Assembly: GCF_028769735.1 (NCBI RefSeq)
Contig: NC_088172.1
Coordinates: 63,953,075-64,017,074 of the forward strand
DNA: 64,000 nucleotides
Reading direction: 5' to 3'
From: Zonotrichia leucophrys gambelii
Taxonomy: Eukaryota > Chordata > Aves > Passeriformes > Passerellidae
Made by a program: the position numbers and the translations under genes. The notes under the pieces were generated by a model. The model saw only the letters and a list, made by a program, of their open reading frames with translations, searched no databases and was not told the origin of the DNA. Positions 1 through 10,779 of this stretch are shown piece by piece. Numbering within the stretch: the first letter of the stretch is position 1; the number at the start of each line of letters is the position of its first letter.

Positions 1-1487
1 GCTGGGCCAAACTTTCAGGAGTGGGAGGGTGCAGAAGCAGGCATGGGAGCATCTCTGCTCTCCTCATGTCCCAGCATTGTTAACAAAAGTGAAAGGTCCC
101 ATTAGGAAGCTGGTTTGAGCCCTCATACAAGGATGTGTATGGCCCAGTGAGGGGCGTTACTCACTAGTCTGCTCTAACAGGGAAGGGAATGCATAGGAGA
201 AAGGAAAGTTTTCCTAGCTGCTGGAAAGAACCCTTAAAGAACAGAAGCATGGCAGACTAGGATTTTGACAGCTATATTGGGAGTCCACCTGGGGAACTAG
301 TGGGGTTGTGCCAGCTAAGGAAAACTAATAAGGGGATTCACCTGCTGGCTGGCAGGCAGTCTGGCAAAGAGTACCTGTGCTGCAGATACCACACCCGTTT
401 CCAGTGCAGGCAGCTCTGCTCTGGCTCCTCAGAGATGTGCCCAAACTGAGCTGTCTTTGCTCAGCTCTCTTTCTCCATCTCTCCCACCAGTGTGCAGCAC
501 ATTATCCAAGCATGTTTTCTTCTCCAGCTTAGTTCTTAGGCTTCCTCCCTCTCCATTTCTGAAAAAGGGGCTCTTGTGGCAGAAACAGAAGAATAGTTAT
601 AAATCCCAGTGAGCAGAAGGGCAGTGAAATGCAATATACTCCAGGGCAGGGGCCGTTCCATCAGATGTTTGTCAAAGCTGGTGTCTTTGTTATTTTTCTT
701 ACCAAGACATTTATCTGCCACCACCTAGGTCTTATCCAGTGTGTCCCCAGCAATGCCCAGGGGACCTGCTGGGTCCACTGCTTGAGCCAGCAGGGAGAGC
801 CCTGGGAAGAGCTCTCCCTGAGAGAGGTGGTGAACCCAGAGGGGTGTTGGGCAGCCCTAAGGCAGTGAGGGGCTTACTCAACAAGCTGGCAAATTGGTGA
901 CTGTCACACAAAATCAGGACATGCAGTGCTTTTCAGCAACTGTGACCCCAGATCAGCTGAAAAGGATTTTGAAAGTGAGATAAAGGGCTCACCTCCCACC
1001 GTGGTTCTCCTGCAGAGGGACTGCAGATAGGAGACTAGGGTTAATTTGTTTTCTGAATTAACTAGGAATCTGGGAGCCTTGAAGCAATTGTGCTTTGTTT
1101 GGTTTTGTGAGGGTTTTTTCCAGGTTTATCTCAACAACGGGTTTTGTCTGTGAGTTTTTGGTACCCTGTCCTAAATTCAATCAGAATTTAGCTGGCAGGG
1201 TGGTGAGAGTTTATTGTGTTAATAATGTGTGCTATTTACTGATACCATTCCCCAGGTAGTGAAAACTACCCTGAAATCCATACATAGGACATTGTAAATG
1301 TTACTAAAAAAAGCGCTGGCAAATACATATTTTTGTAACACTACAAATCAAATGTAAAAGTAGCAGTATTTTGTACTTCTCTAGCCCTTTCCCCTCACAG
1401 ATCTCATAGAACAGCCTCAAAGGCACTTCTCTAGAGTCAGAGCAGGTCAGAGCAGTCCTTTATAAAAGCTGCCTTTTCTTTCTTGGG

Positions 1488-1550
1488 TTGCTGTCCTTTC
1501 CTTGCTCTCTCCCTCCCTTCCTATTCTTCCCCTTTCTTTTCTCACCAATT
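1488..1550 (+). repeat. Pyrimidine-rich low-complexity tract
   Basis: A run of mostly C and T (CCTTTCC, CTCTCCCTCCC and CCCCTTTCTTTTC segments) with a few interrupting A and G bases. It looks like low-complexity sequence rather than a splice polypyrimidine tract, because no plausible exon follows it. Confidence 0.5.
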
Positions 1551-2590
1551 CGCCTGCCAATGATCAGCTCAGTTGAGTCACTGGGATCCAACTCTTTGAA
1601 AAATGGATGGAGTCATCACAGATGGATATTTTTCCAGATCTTGGGGTTGTTCTTCTGAACAAAGATCAATACCTTGGTGACAGCAGGCCATGCCCTTCCC
1701 CTGAACAAGCAGCACATCATGTTCAGAGCATGCTGCCTCACTCCTTCACTTCTCTCCCTGTCAAGCTTTTCAAGTTTCTGTAAGAAAAGAAAAAAGAAAA
1801 AGCTTTCATTCTCCAAGGCCAGCATCCCGTTCATATTTTTTGTATCATAGGGAAATGATAAGCCAGGGTATAACAATGACCTACTTCACGTCCTGATAAA
1901 ATAATTTCCTCTCTCTGTCATTTTTCTTGAAGAATAACATTTGACTAACACAAGCATGTTGGACAGAGCAAAAGCTTTTCTGTGAACTGGCTGATAATGC
2001 CTCAGATTCAGCCCTGAGACAGACAACTGCCACCCTGTTGACCTATGAGGAGTTAAGCCTGTTTATCCCCCAGCTTAGAGCTCTGAAAACAATTGGGTTC
2101 AAACCTGTAAGATGTGTGCCTGTGATAGGATTGAGGCCAAAAGCTCGGAAACAGGGACTATCTGTTACAGCATCCCTCATCACTGCCCCCTCAGCCCACT
2201 GCCACCAGGGCTGCCCAGGAGCTGCTCTGACTTGCTGCTGTGGTGCAAACAGCCCCCCTCTGCAAAACAACCAGTTAGCTCATCCTCTCACACAAAAGGC
2301 TTCTGTACTGAGCAGGGTACATTACAGTATAGGGCAACCATGCAGCTCTGAATCCACTCACGCCCCCCTCCCTGAGCACAGAAACAATGCAGACTCTTAT
2401 AGCTATCCCACTGCAGCCTACTTAGCTCAATGCATCAGCTGTACTTGTCTGCTGAAGGTGTTTAAAAATGTACAAGTGGCATTTTTTGCTTGCAGCATTG
2501 CATGAGGAGATTTCTCACATCATATTTCAGTGCCGTTCAAATGGGCTGTCACCCAGTGCGTATCGCCTGCCCCCTCATCTCCCACCTACA

Positions 2591-2652
2591 GGAGTTTTCC
2601 TTGTGGTTATGCATCTTTTTATGAGGAGTTTTCCTTGTGGTTGTGCATCTTA
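2591..2652 (+). repeat. Two-copy tandem duplication, 34-bp period
   Basis: A segment beginning GGAGTTTTCCTTGTGGTT starts at 2591 and again at 2625. The shared block is about 27 bp and continues into TGCATCTT with one A/G mismatch. The near identity suggests a recent local duplication. It lies outside any gene. Confidence 0.75.
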
Positions 2653-5652
2653 ATGAGCTCTCATCATGGCATTGATCCAGGACGCGAATTTGCCATTTGC
2701 CATTGCTAGTAAGGGGTGACGTGGCTTGCACATCCTTGTGCCCTCAGTTGGGCCACGTCCTGGTGTGGTGTCAGAGATTGCAGTACATCTGCTCACCCTC
2801 TCTTTGCCAAAACTGGACAAAATGGACATAAATTCACCTGCTGTCGTGACTTCATCATATCAGGATACACTGCCCAAGATGGCCAAAGCCAACCAGCTTA
2901 CAGTCTTTGCAGTCTTTACTGCCAGCATACTTAGTGCGTGCTGACTTCCAGCATCACATGTTATTCCACAGTACTAACAAGGTGCCTGATTTATGGGATG
3001 CTGCTGAGACTAAAAGGTAGTTAAAATATAATTATAGTGCTCCTTTTATTTCTTTCCTTGCACAAATGTGGTATGAAGCTAGTCTGGTCTATTGACTTTT
3101 CTCCAATTTCTTGTTCCCTGAGCTGGAAAGTTCCTCTGGATTTCAGGAGATGGAAAACTACCAGCTGCTGGGCTCTGGCAGAAGGGTAACACAAATTTTG
3201 GCTTTGAGATAGAGACTCCTCTTGATAGCTCCACTTCTCAGGCACAATGGGCCTTTCTATGAAAGCTCATGTGTGCTGGAGACAACTTTCTTGGGTGCTG
3301 CTCAGAGCCTGAAGAATGAACTCTGAGGGAACTAGATCCTGGAAAGCTGTACCTCTTCCCAATGTGCATGCCTCTTGCCAGCAATGCCTTGTCTTGTCCA
3401 GAGACGCAGCTAGGCATACACTGGGAACCATGATACAGAATAACAATGAAATGCTGGGCTGCAAACGTGGCTCTGCCCCTTGCACAGAGCAGTAGGGAGG
3501 AAATGCACCAGAAATAACAGTATCCAGGCTCCACACTCCATGCAGTTCACCAGAAATTACTAAAGATATTCCTTGTTTTAAGCAGATCCTGACTACCTTC
3601 AGAGTTTCACTGAAAAGCGATTTGTTTTCAATTCAGAAATAGGGACACAAGCTTCTGTGCAATTAATCAATTTTCCTTTTTTCTCACTTTAAGGAAAAGG
3701 TGAGTCTAGGCAATTTTGGTTACTGGGGTTGGTACCTGACTTTGATCAGGGATGTGATTTGTCACCTGCATCACTCTAATACTGAGCTTATACTGTTGAA
3801 ACAGCGTTGAGTTCAAGATGTTACCACGCCACAGATAGCTCTGAGCTCCCTCACCAGTACAGCACAGCAGCCACACAGGAATCTCAGGCCTTTCAGGGGA
3901 ACCCCTGCAGGGCTGAAGGCACCCAGTACTGCATGAAACGCTGTGATTTTGCAGCCAGGTGGCCGTGGAGCACGCTTGCTGTATGGCTCTGTTATGGAGG
4001 CAGCAAACCCAAGAACAAGTGTGGCAGCAAGCTGACATGGCCGTAACCTTTCAACTAGCTGCAGCTGTTTGCAAAGCAACCTGCAATGCACACATCATGT
4101 TTTTCCCTTTTCCCATGAGAATAAGCCAAATCAACATTTTCCTGGCACAACTGCATGCATACTCTAGGGAATTAGCTGCAGTAGTATTACTAAAGCAATT
4201 CAGCTTTTCTAGGTAGACAGGCTATAATTACACCAAATTAAAATAGAATGCTTTTGTTCTAACTTTGGCTTCCCCTCGAGGACTTGTACCAAAATAATCA
4301 AAGGTATGAATTAAGCCATTTCAGGTATTTTAGTATAAGCCTGAGTGCAGGCAGGCTCCTGCTCCAGTCCTTCTACCTTGGCAGAGCTCAGCTGTCTGGG
4401 TGATCTCTCACAGGCTTCATCACAGAGGGACAAATGTAGGAAAGCACCCAATGGGAAGCTGGGTTTGGCTGTAGCCGGTTGCCCTGTGATGGCTCTCTCT
4501 GGGGCCAATGCCATATGTGACAGCACCATCTTTGTTCATTTAAGGGAAGGTAATTCTGCAGGACTGGGATGTCCCACAGGAGGGTCAATGGCCCCTATGG
4601 GTCTTGAGCATGAGGGTCACACTGAGCCTCAACGCTCTGCTGGTTGCTGTGCTCCATCCCTGCCTGGCTGCGCTCCCTGCAGGGAGTGGGTGCTGCTGAG
4701 CTGACATGGGGCTCCACGGAGATGTTTTTTCCTACACCTTCAATTGCACACACAGCGTATCCAACCTGGGGGTTCTGCAGCTGCTTTCAGCCAGGCAGGA
4801 CCCTGCTTTGGCCCTGCTTTGAAATGTCCAAAATGTCTATGTGCAAAAGAGCCATGGCCCAATGGAGAGCTAGTGACTCTTCCCATGGAAGAGGCCAGGG
4901 CACTTACGAAAAGATCAGCTGTACATGGTGCTTTTTTCCATGAGACGTGAGCCTTGGCAGGGCCTTAAGTGGTTAGACCACACCACTCCAGGGTTTAAAG
5001 GAGCAGGAAGACGTCAGCTCTAGTGACCATGGAAATACGGATGGGATGTTGGGCAGCTGTAGCACGCGCTGCCTCACATGGGTTTCCACTTCACCGAGGG
5101 AAATGGGGAAGCAGCACTTCAGGACTCAGTGGCAACTCAGGGGTGTTAAAAATGGTAAACTGAAATTGTAACTCTGCCATAGACTTGTCAATATCGATTT
5201 GGGTAAGTTCAGATGTATGCACTTGCTGCCTGTCAAATGAGGCACCCCAGATTCTCCAGGTAGTGTGGCTCGTATTTTTATGGTGCTTTTAAGGTTCCCT
5301 TAAGAAATGCGTTAATAACGTTTCCAACTGAGAACCGAACTAGGCTAATCATCAGCCTTTCATTTTCAGCGTTTTGCTGCAAAACTTTCCATGGCCAAAT
5401 TATTGAAAATGAGGAGCCCCCTTTCCTAGGGCACACAGCTCAGTTTACCCCTCCCCGATGCGCGCAGGTGGGAGCCCACTCAGCGGCTTCCACGGCAAAT
5501 ACGCCGAGAGCACCCATGGAAACTCCAGGGCTCTCCCGCCCAGCTGAGCGCGACGCCCTCCCCTCAGCCAGCCGCGCCCTGCCGGCAGGGCCGGGCGGGC
5601 CCACACGGCGGCTCCGCGGGCAGGGCCGGCCGCGAGCCCCGAGGGGCCGGGC

Positions 5653-5790
5653 GGCACCGCCCCCTCCGTCGGACCCAGCCAATGGTAGTGCGCGGCGGGG
5701 CGAGCGGGCCAATGAGGAGCGCGGCCGCGCGGCGGGGCCCGCCCCCTGTGCCCGCGCGCGGCCGTCGGTGAGTGCGGGGCGGGGCGCTGC
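5653..5790 (+). promoter_or_regulatory. Probable RHOU core promoter (CCAAT and GC boxes)
   Basis: Two forward CCAAT boxes lie 30 bp apart, at 5679-5683 and 5709-5713. GC boxes (Sp/KLF-type sites) occur at 5657-5664 (CCGCCCCC), 5738-5746 (CCCGCCCCC) and 5776-5785 (GGGGCGGGGC). No TATA box is visible. CCAAT boxes usually lie 60-100 bp upstream of initiation, so transcription probably starts at about 5750-5850. That gives a 5' leader of roughly 300-400 nt. The position is inferred from motifs and no transcript evidence is available. Confidence 0.6.
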
Positions 5791-5852
5791 GGCGCCGCCT
5801 GGCGGCCGTGCCGGGCCGGGCCGGGCTGCGCCGGCTCCTCCCCGCGCCGGCG

Positions 5853-5912
5853 ATGTCACGCGGCGGCGCGGGGCCGGCGGCCGGGACTCTGGCGCGCGGG
5901 GCGCGGCGGTAG
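5853..5912 (+). other. Possible short upstream ORF in the RHOU leader
   Basis: ATG at 5853 opens a 19-codon frame ending at TAG 5910-5912. It is out of frame with the RHOU start at 6161. I see no other ATG between the GC-box promoter region and 6161. The context has G at -3 but T at +4, so initiation would be moderate at best. It matters only if transcription starts upstream of 5853, which the CCAAT and GC-box positions make plausible but do not prove. Confidence 0.35.
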
Positions 5913-5922
5913 CAGAGCCGCC

Positions 5923-5976
5923 GGGAGCCGCCGCCGCGCTGGGAGCTGCCGCCGCGCTGGGAGCTGCCGCCACCGC
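5923..5976 (+). repeat. 18-bp tandem repeat, three copies, in the RHOU leader
   Basis: Three consecutive 18-bp units of the form GGGAGCYGCCGCCGCGCT start at 5923, 5941 and 5959. The third copy diverges at its end (CCACCGC). It lies in the probable 5' untranslated leader of RHOU and is very GC-rich, so it could add secondary structure ahead of the start codon and could vary in copy number. Confidence 0.8.
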
Positions 5977-6160
5977 CCGCCACCGGGAACCGCCAGCGCC
6001 GCCGGGGCTGGCTTCGCGGCGGTCGCGCCGCTCCTGCCGGCCCGTCGGGGCCCCGCACCGCTCGCCCCCCGCCTCCGCCGCCGCGCCTCGCCGCCCCCCG
6101 GTCGGCGGCCCCGGGCAGCGCGCCGCCCCCCGGGCCGCGGGGCTCTGCGTGGCCGCGCGG

Positions 6161-6485
6161 ATGCCGCCGCAGCAGGAGGGCGAGGCGGGATACATCAGCA
6201 AGCCGGTGCCGCCGGGCGGCTGCGAGGTGCCGCCGGTGCCCCCGCGCAGGGTGCGCAGCGGGCGGGCGGCGGCGGCGCTGGGAGCGGCGCTGGGCGGCCG
6301 CTGCCGGGCGGCGGGGTCCGGGGCCGTGGCCGGAGCCGGGGCCGGAGCGGGGTCCGAGCCGCGGCGCAGCATCAAGTGCGTTCTGGTGGGGGACGGCGCG
6401 GTGGGGAAGACCAGCCTGGTGGTGAGCTACACCACGAACGGGTACCCCACTGAGTACATCCCCACCGCCTTCGACAACTTCTCCG
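6161..6485 (+). other. RHOU: RHOU coding exon 1
   Basis: It encodes residues 1-108 plus the first base of codon 109. It covers the N-terminal proline-rich and Ala/Gly-rich extension, the P-loop and switch I. It ends at TCC G followed by the donor GTAAGT at 6486-6491. Residues 36-64 are almost wholly Ala, Gly, Leu and Arg, with an alternating Ala-Gly run at 57-64. The frame stays open far upstream (to an ATG at 5468), but there is no in-frame ATG between the promoter motifs and 6161. Confidence 0.93.
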
Positions 6486-9400
6486 GTAAGTGACCGGGGC
6501 GGTCGCGGGCATCGGGGCGGCGGGAGGGGATTCTGCCGTCATGGGGGAGCGTGCCGCCTCAGGGGCCGTGGCTGCAGTGCATGGAGGGGGCGCGATGTCC
6601 AGGTTCGGTGGTTTCATTATGGATCTATGGGAAGCAGGACTCCACGGAGCAGGACCGAGCTTGTCAGGCTGCCATCGCAGCCAGCAGCACCGGCCGGTCT
6701 CCGGTGTAACGGAGCCAGGCTGGCAGCGGGCTTTAACTGGGAGCCCTCCGGTGGAGAGCTTAGCGCTCTCGGGGATATCTGAAACGCCTAAAGGGCAAGC
6801 TTAAATCCTCGCCTTCTCTCGCCTTTGCAAAGGGGGAGGTGCAGGGGTTTCTCTGCGGTTCAGCGGCGGCTTTTCTTGTCCCGGGCGTGCTGAATGTGTA
6901 CGGGGAAATAAAGCTGAACCCCTCTAGCAGGAGAATGTGCCAGACTGCCGGGCTCGCTCTCCGCGCTGCCTGCGGAGCACTTGTGCCGTCACTGCCTAGC
7001 TCATCTCTTGTAGTAGAAGGAATCGGAAAGCACTGAAGGGAGTGCTTGTGTTAGCGACGGACTCCCTTCCAGCTCGGCTAAGTTGTTAAATATAAAATAA
7101 TTGAAGCAAAGGCTATTAGAGCTGAGGGATGGTAAATCTTACTTTTTAAATTTTTTTCTTTAATGGAAAACATGTAAAGTTGAATTCACCATAGTTCCCC
7201 CCCTCCCTTCTTTCTCTCCAAAAGCTGTTGTGTCTGTCGATGGGAAGCCGGTGAGACTTCAGCTCTGTGACACAGCTGGTCAGGTCAGTGGAGCCACGTA
7301 CTTGATTTAAGTGACAGCGGGAGGGGAGAAGTTGTTGCTGTTGCGCAAAGTAGTCCTGCAAATGACTTCATGGATTTGAAAGTATTCCCAGTGTTTGATC
7401 ATGTTATTATCGGCTGTCATTTTCACTGCTGCTTGACTCACTGCTCTGCCTGTCTGTTGAAGGGTGGGGGACGGACTGTTTCTCCGTATAGGGGCTGGGC
7501 ACAGGCTGCTGCTCTGCTGGCTCAAGCTGCAGCTCTGCTTAGCCTGACTGGAAATGCTGAACATATTGGGGATTCAACAGCCGCCTGGTTTTCTCTTTGA
7601 GCAGTTGTCACAGTCTTTATTTTTGCTAAATAACTGGGGGTTTAAGAATTGGGGTGTTTGGCATATATGCATGCAAAGCAACCACATCTGTAGGTGTCCA
7701 GAGATAGAGACTGTGTTTTTGAAGGGATCGAAGCTGGAGGGAGAAAAAAGTACTATTGGGTGTTGTCCGTGGAGGCTTCATATTCACCATTCCCACCCAT
7801 TTATAAAGGGCTGCTGTTGCAGAGCTGAGGTTTGCTGTAATCTGCAACCTGAAGGGATGAGGGTAGCTGATGCGTCTCATCTCCTACTTTGGCTGATACA
7901 TAAAAAAATTCCATGTTTTACCATCTCAGATTTTCTGGAAGACCCAGGCTTGTACCATCTTGAGCAGTGTGCAACACTGCTTGCCAGAGGTTGAGGCTGG
8001 ATAACCAAAAGTAGCCAAAAATATTTTGCTACCTCACTGCTTGTTTGAAGGCAATGGGAGTTAGAGTCCTGTGCAGCTTTGTGGATCTAGGTCTATGCTT
8101 TCACCAAAACCATGCTGAAAAATCTCAGTGGTCTTAACATACAAACCTATTTAGATGAGTGATAGCTGGGTGCCCTAGTTAGGAATGGAGTTTTAAGGGC
8201 TATGCAGTAGTAGACAGCAGTGTGCCCTACCAAGCAGAGCTAAAATCCTACAAACAGCCTTCTGCAGGTAGTGATATGAAGTCAAACAGCAGAACTGTCC
8301 CATGATTTTGTGTCCTGCTGAAGAGATGGGGTGGTACTGCAACAGTCTTGGCTGTGCATGTTCATATGCAGAGCATGGCAGGTGAAGTTGGCATCGGGTG
8401 ACAGCCTGTGGACATGCAGTGCCTGTGGAAATGCAGCTGCAAGCTGCAGGAGGGATGAACAGGTCCTGTCACCCCTTGCCTTCCCTGCCCTTAATGGTTA
8501 AGGTGTTTGCTCTGGTGGCCCAAGTGCAGCTGGAATGAGTGAAGTTACTGCCTTTAAAATGAAGGGATTATCTAAACTGACAGAAATTGTCCTGAGTAAA
8601 AAGATTCCTGGCTGGATACTTTGATAGAACTGCTGCTGGGAGATGGCTGCTGAAATCTGGAGCTAAAAAAACCACTCCTGGCAGCAGGAAATTCTGTTTC
8701 AGCATCACTAGCCCGAAGAGGTGTAGAATCGCTGCAGGCCATGTACCTACCATTGAAATGGCAGAAGTGTACTTAGGATATAAAGGGAACTGTTTCATCT
8801 TAGTAAAAACCCATCAGATCCAGGGTTTGCTTCCAAACCCATTTAATTGAGCCCTTTTGAGGTTTCACATGTGGCAAGAAGAGGCAATTACATGGCAAGC
8901 TGCCTTTCTGCAAACAGCCCTGTTGGTCAGAGCAGCATCTCTCAGTGAATGTGGGGTTTTTCTTGAGCCGAGTGGTGAGAGCTTGGTTTCCTCTGAGACT
9001 CAGTCTGAGAATCAAGAGAGCCAATGGATCTTACTTTTTTGACTAGTGTTTTATAAATGTCTCTCTGTCTCTCTCAGAGATACTGCTGCAAAAAATTCAT
9101 TTGAGCAGAACAAGATTCCTGAGGCTTCAGGACGCTTTACACTGCATATCCTGGGCCTCCAGAGGCTTTAAAGCAAAATTTCACATCTCAAAAATTAACA
9201 TGCAACTCGCAATTCATCAGTAAACCGAGAGATATATTCAGCTTTATGTTTCTGTGCCTGATTTGAGAACATGGTCCATTTTAATTAAATGTCACTGCCG
9301 CTGAGGCAAATCCTACCTGTTCAGGCTGCTACCCTGGTTTTATCCTGCTGTCAGCATAAAAGCAGCCTGCCTGGAGTAACCCTAGCTTCTACCTGCATTC

Positions 9401-10779
9401 TTCCCTGAGGGTCAGCACACCTTTGTTACCATGAGGTGTTTGACTTACTTGTGGCTTCATCCTGAAGCTGAAAAAGGGCCTTGCTTTGCTGGAGTTTGCA
9501 CTAAAAAAAAAAAAAAAAAAAAAAAAACAACCAAACGAAAAAAACCAGAAAGGTAGTGCTGGGAGGCCCGTGTGCAGTTTGTTTGATGTGGCATGGGTGG
9601 GAGGGAAAGGTAAAGCTCTTACTCTATGCCATTGGCATGTTAAGCCTGCACATTGTAAGTCATTATTGCTCCCATCAGATTTAAATCCTTGGGCACAATG
9701 GCAGGGAAATTATTCCCATATCCTGGAGGATGTTGCTAAGTAGTTACCAGTTTAAAAGCTGACTCCAGGAAAGGTACCCACAAAGGTACACATGCTGCTG
9801 CATATCTGCTTTGCCCTTGCCCGGGTCTGTCAGCAGAGCAGCTTTGAGGTATGTGGTGCTCCTCCTCAGAGCTGCTCACTGACTCACCCTGGCAGAGGTG
9901 GGTCTGGAGAAAGTGCTCTCTCCCTCTTCAGTTTGTGCCTTTCTGTGCTGTAACTGCTTCCCACAGCCTTGCTTCTCTGCTCAAGTAGGGCACAGGGCCT
10001 GTGTACAAAGAGCAGAGGAAATATTTAAGCACTTGAAATAACCTGCAGCATTAGTTGGAAAATCTCAGGTATGTGGGGAAGCCACCACCTTTGTCCTGTG
10101 TGCCTGATGGTGGCCGGGTGCCCGCTGGCTGGCAGCCATGGGACATCAGGCAGGGTACAGGTGGCTTCTGCATGGGTCACACCTTGCTGAGTGGTGGTCT
10201 GGGTGCTCATTTTGGGGTGCCTGTCAAGGTGGCAGTGGCAGGTGGTCCTCAGCTTCACCAAGGCTCAGGGCAGACTGGAGCTGCTCTTTCTGTGGAGTGC
10301 TAACACGGTTTTGTTCTGTGCAGGATGAATTCGACAAGCTCCGGCCTCTGTGCTACACCAACACGGACATCTTCCTGCTGTGCTTCAGCGTGGTGAGCCC
10401 TTCCTCCTTCCAGAACGTGAGTGAGAAGTGGGTTCCTGAAATTCGCTGCCACTGCCCCAAGGCACCCATTATCCTGGTTGGGACACAGTCAGACCTCCGC
10501 GAGGATGTCAAAGTCCTCATCGAGCTGGACAAGTGCAAAGAAAAGCCAGTCTCGGAGGAGGCTGCAAAGCTCTGTGCTGAGGAAATAAAAGCCGTGTCCT
10601 ACATCGAGTGCTCCGCTTTGACTCAGAAAAACCTCAAGGAGGTCTTTGATGCAGCCATCGTGGCTGGCATTCAGTACTCGGATACCCAGCAGCAACCAAA
10701 GAAATCCAAATGTAGGACTCCAGACAAGATGAAAAACCTCTCCAAATCCTGGTGGAAAAAGTACTGCTGTTTTGTATAG
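6161..10779 (+). CDS. RHOU: RHOU (Wrch-1), atypical Rho-family GTPase; join of three exons
   Basis: The coding sequence joins 6161-6485, 7225-7283 and 10324-10779 and encodes 279 residues. RHOU is a Rac/Cdc42-like GTPase acting at the plasma membrane, endosomes and adhesions; it binds SH3 adaptors and PAK and affects filopodia and focal-adhesion turnover. Visible features: proline-rich PPVPPRR at 24-30 (PxxPxR type), P-loop GDGAVGKT 77-84, switch I YIPT 99-102, DTAGQ 124-128, TQSD 182-185 in the NKxD position, Rho insert about 188-207, ECSAL 223-227, a basic tail, and C-terminal CCFV 276-279. The family knowledge is that this tail is palmitoylated rather than prenylated. Q128 corresponds to human Q107, and Y275 to the Src-phosphorylated Y254. 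The human protein has 258 residues (from memory); the 21 extra lie before the G domain. The start was chosen for its conserved MPPQQ beginning, although -3 is C. RHOV is excluded by the tail [12 protein letters not shown]. Confidence 0.96.
6486..7224 (+). other. RHOU: RHOU intron 1
   Basis: This 739-bp phase-1 intron has donor GTAAGT and an acceptor CAAAAG preceded by a C/T-rich tract at 7199-7219. Its first 130 bp belong to the CpG island. I see no repeat or separate gene in the rest. Confidence 0.92.
7225..7283 (+). other. RHOU: RHOU coding exon 2 (59-nt micro-exon)
   Basis: Combined with the leftover G of exon 1 it reads [20 protein letters not shown], residues 109-128. This is the end of switch I, strands beta2 and beta3, and the DTAGQ motif with the catalytic glutamine Q128. 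It is flanked by an AG acceptor at 7223-7224 and the donor GTCAGT at 7284-7289. It joins exon 3 in phase 0. It is too short to appear as a standalone open frame and was found by following protein continuity. Confidence 0.95.
7284..10323 (+). other. RHOU: RHOU intron 2
   Basis: This 3,040-bp phase-0 intron has donor GTCAGT and the acceptor TTGTTCTGTGCAG before GAT. It contains a 25-base poly-A run at 9503-9527, listed separately. The other open frames inside it (for example 7554-7994 on +) show no recognisable protein. I found no CR1 fragment and no RNA gene. Confidence 0.93.
9503..9527 (+). repeat. Poly-A run of 25 in RHOU intron 2
   Basis: Twenty-five consecutive A residues, followed by an A-rich stretch containing further A runs to about 9545. 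The flanking sequence does not resemble a known retroposon body, and I see no clear target-site duplication, so it is best called a simple homopolymer. Length variation is expected. Confidence 0.85.
10324..10779 (+). other. RHOU: RHOU coding exon 3
   Basis: It encodes residues 129-279 and the stop TAG at 10777-10779. It starts [15 protein letters not shown], carries the TQSD and ECSAL nucleotide-binding motifs and the Rho insert helix, and ends KKYCCFV. The frame is open upstream of the acceptor to 10138, but that upstream part is intronic and unlike any Rho protein. Confidence 0.96.

Larger units (their letters stand above)
1..5440. other. Upstream intergenic region, no recognisable gene
   Basis: Ordinary mid-GC non-coding sequence ahead of the RHOU CpG island. 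The open frames present, the longest being 155 codons at 2038-2505 on the + strand, show no recognisable domain and overlap open frames on the other strand. I see a pyrimidine-rich stretch at about 1488-1550 and a short tandem duplication at 2591-2652, listed separately. A single TCF/LEF-like octamer lies at 4297-4304. No CR1 fragment is evident. If an upstream neighbour gene exists, its exons are outside the window or not recognisable from sequence alone. Confidence 0.6.
5450..6620. promoter_or_regulatory. CpG island of RHOU
   Basis: Sequence changes abruptly from mid-GC to very GC-rich, CpG-dense DNA at about 5450. It stays so through the putative promoter, 5' leader, coding exon 1 and the start of intron 1, then fades after about 6600. 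Frequent CG dinucleotides and the scarcity of stop codons in several frames on both strands explain the long spurious open frames here, such as + 5468-6493 and - 5440-6375. CpG islands at the 5' end are usual for widely expressed vertebrate genes. The edges are estimated by eye. Confidence 0.85.

Noticed and set aside
2096..2106. GGTTCAAACC-like string resembling a tRNA B box
   Set aside because: No matching A box, anticodon arm or acceptor stem surrounds it.
5440..6375. 311-codon minus-strand frame antisense to RHOU exon 1
   Set aside because: CpG-island sequence has few stops in any frame; the product is Ala/Pro/Arg/Gly filler with no domain.
9440..9545. Poly-A run taken as the tail of a retroposed gene or SINE
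   Set aside because: The preceding sequence matches no element I recognise and no flanking duplication is evident.
10138..10323. Upstream open extension of RHOU exon 3 starting at an ATG at 10138
   Set aside because: It lies in intron 2; the acceptor at 10322-10323 and phase-0 continuity with exon 2 place the exon start at 10324.
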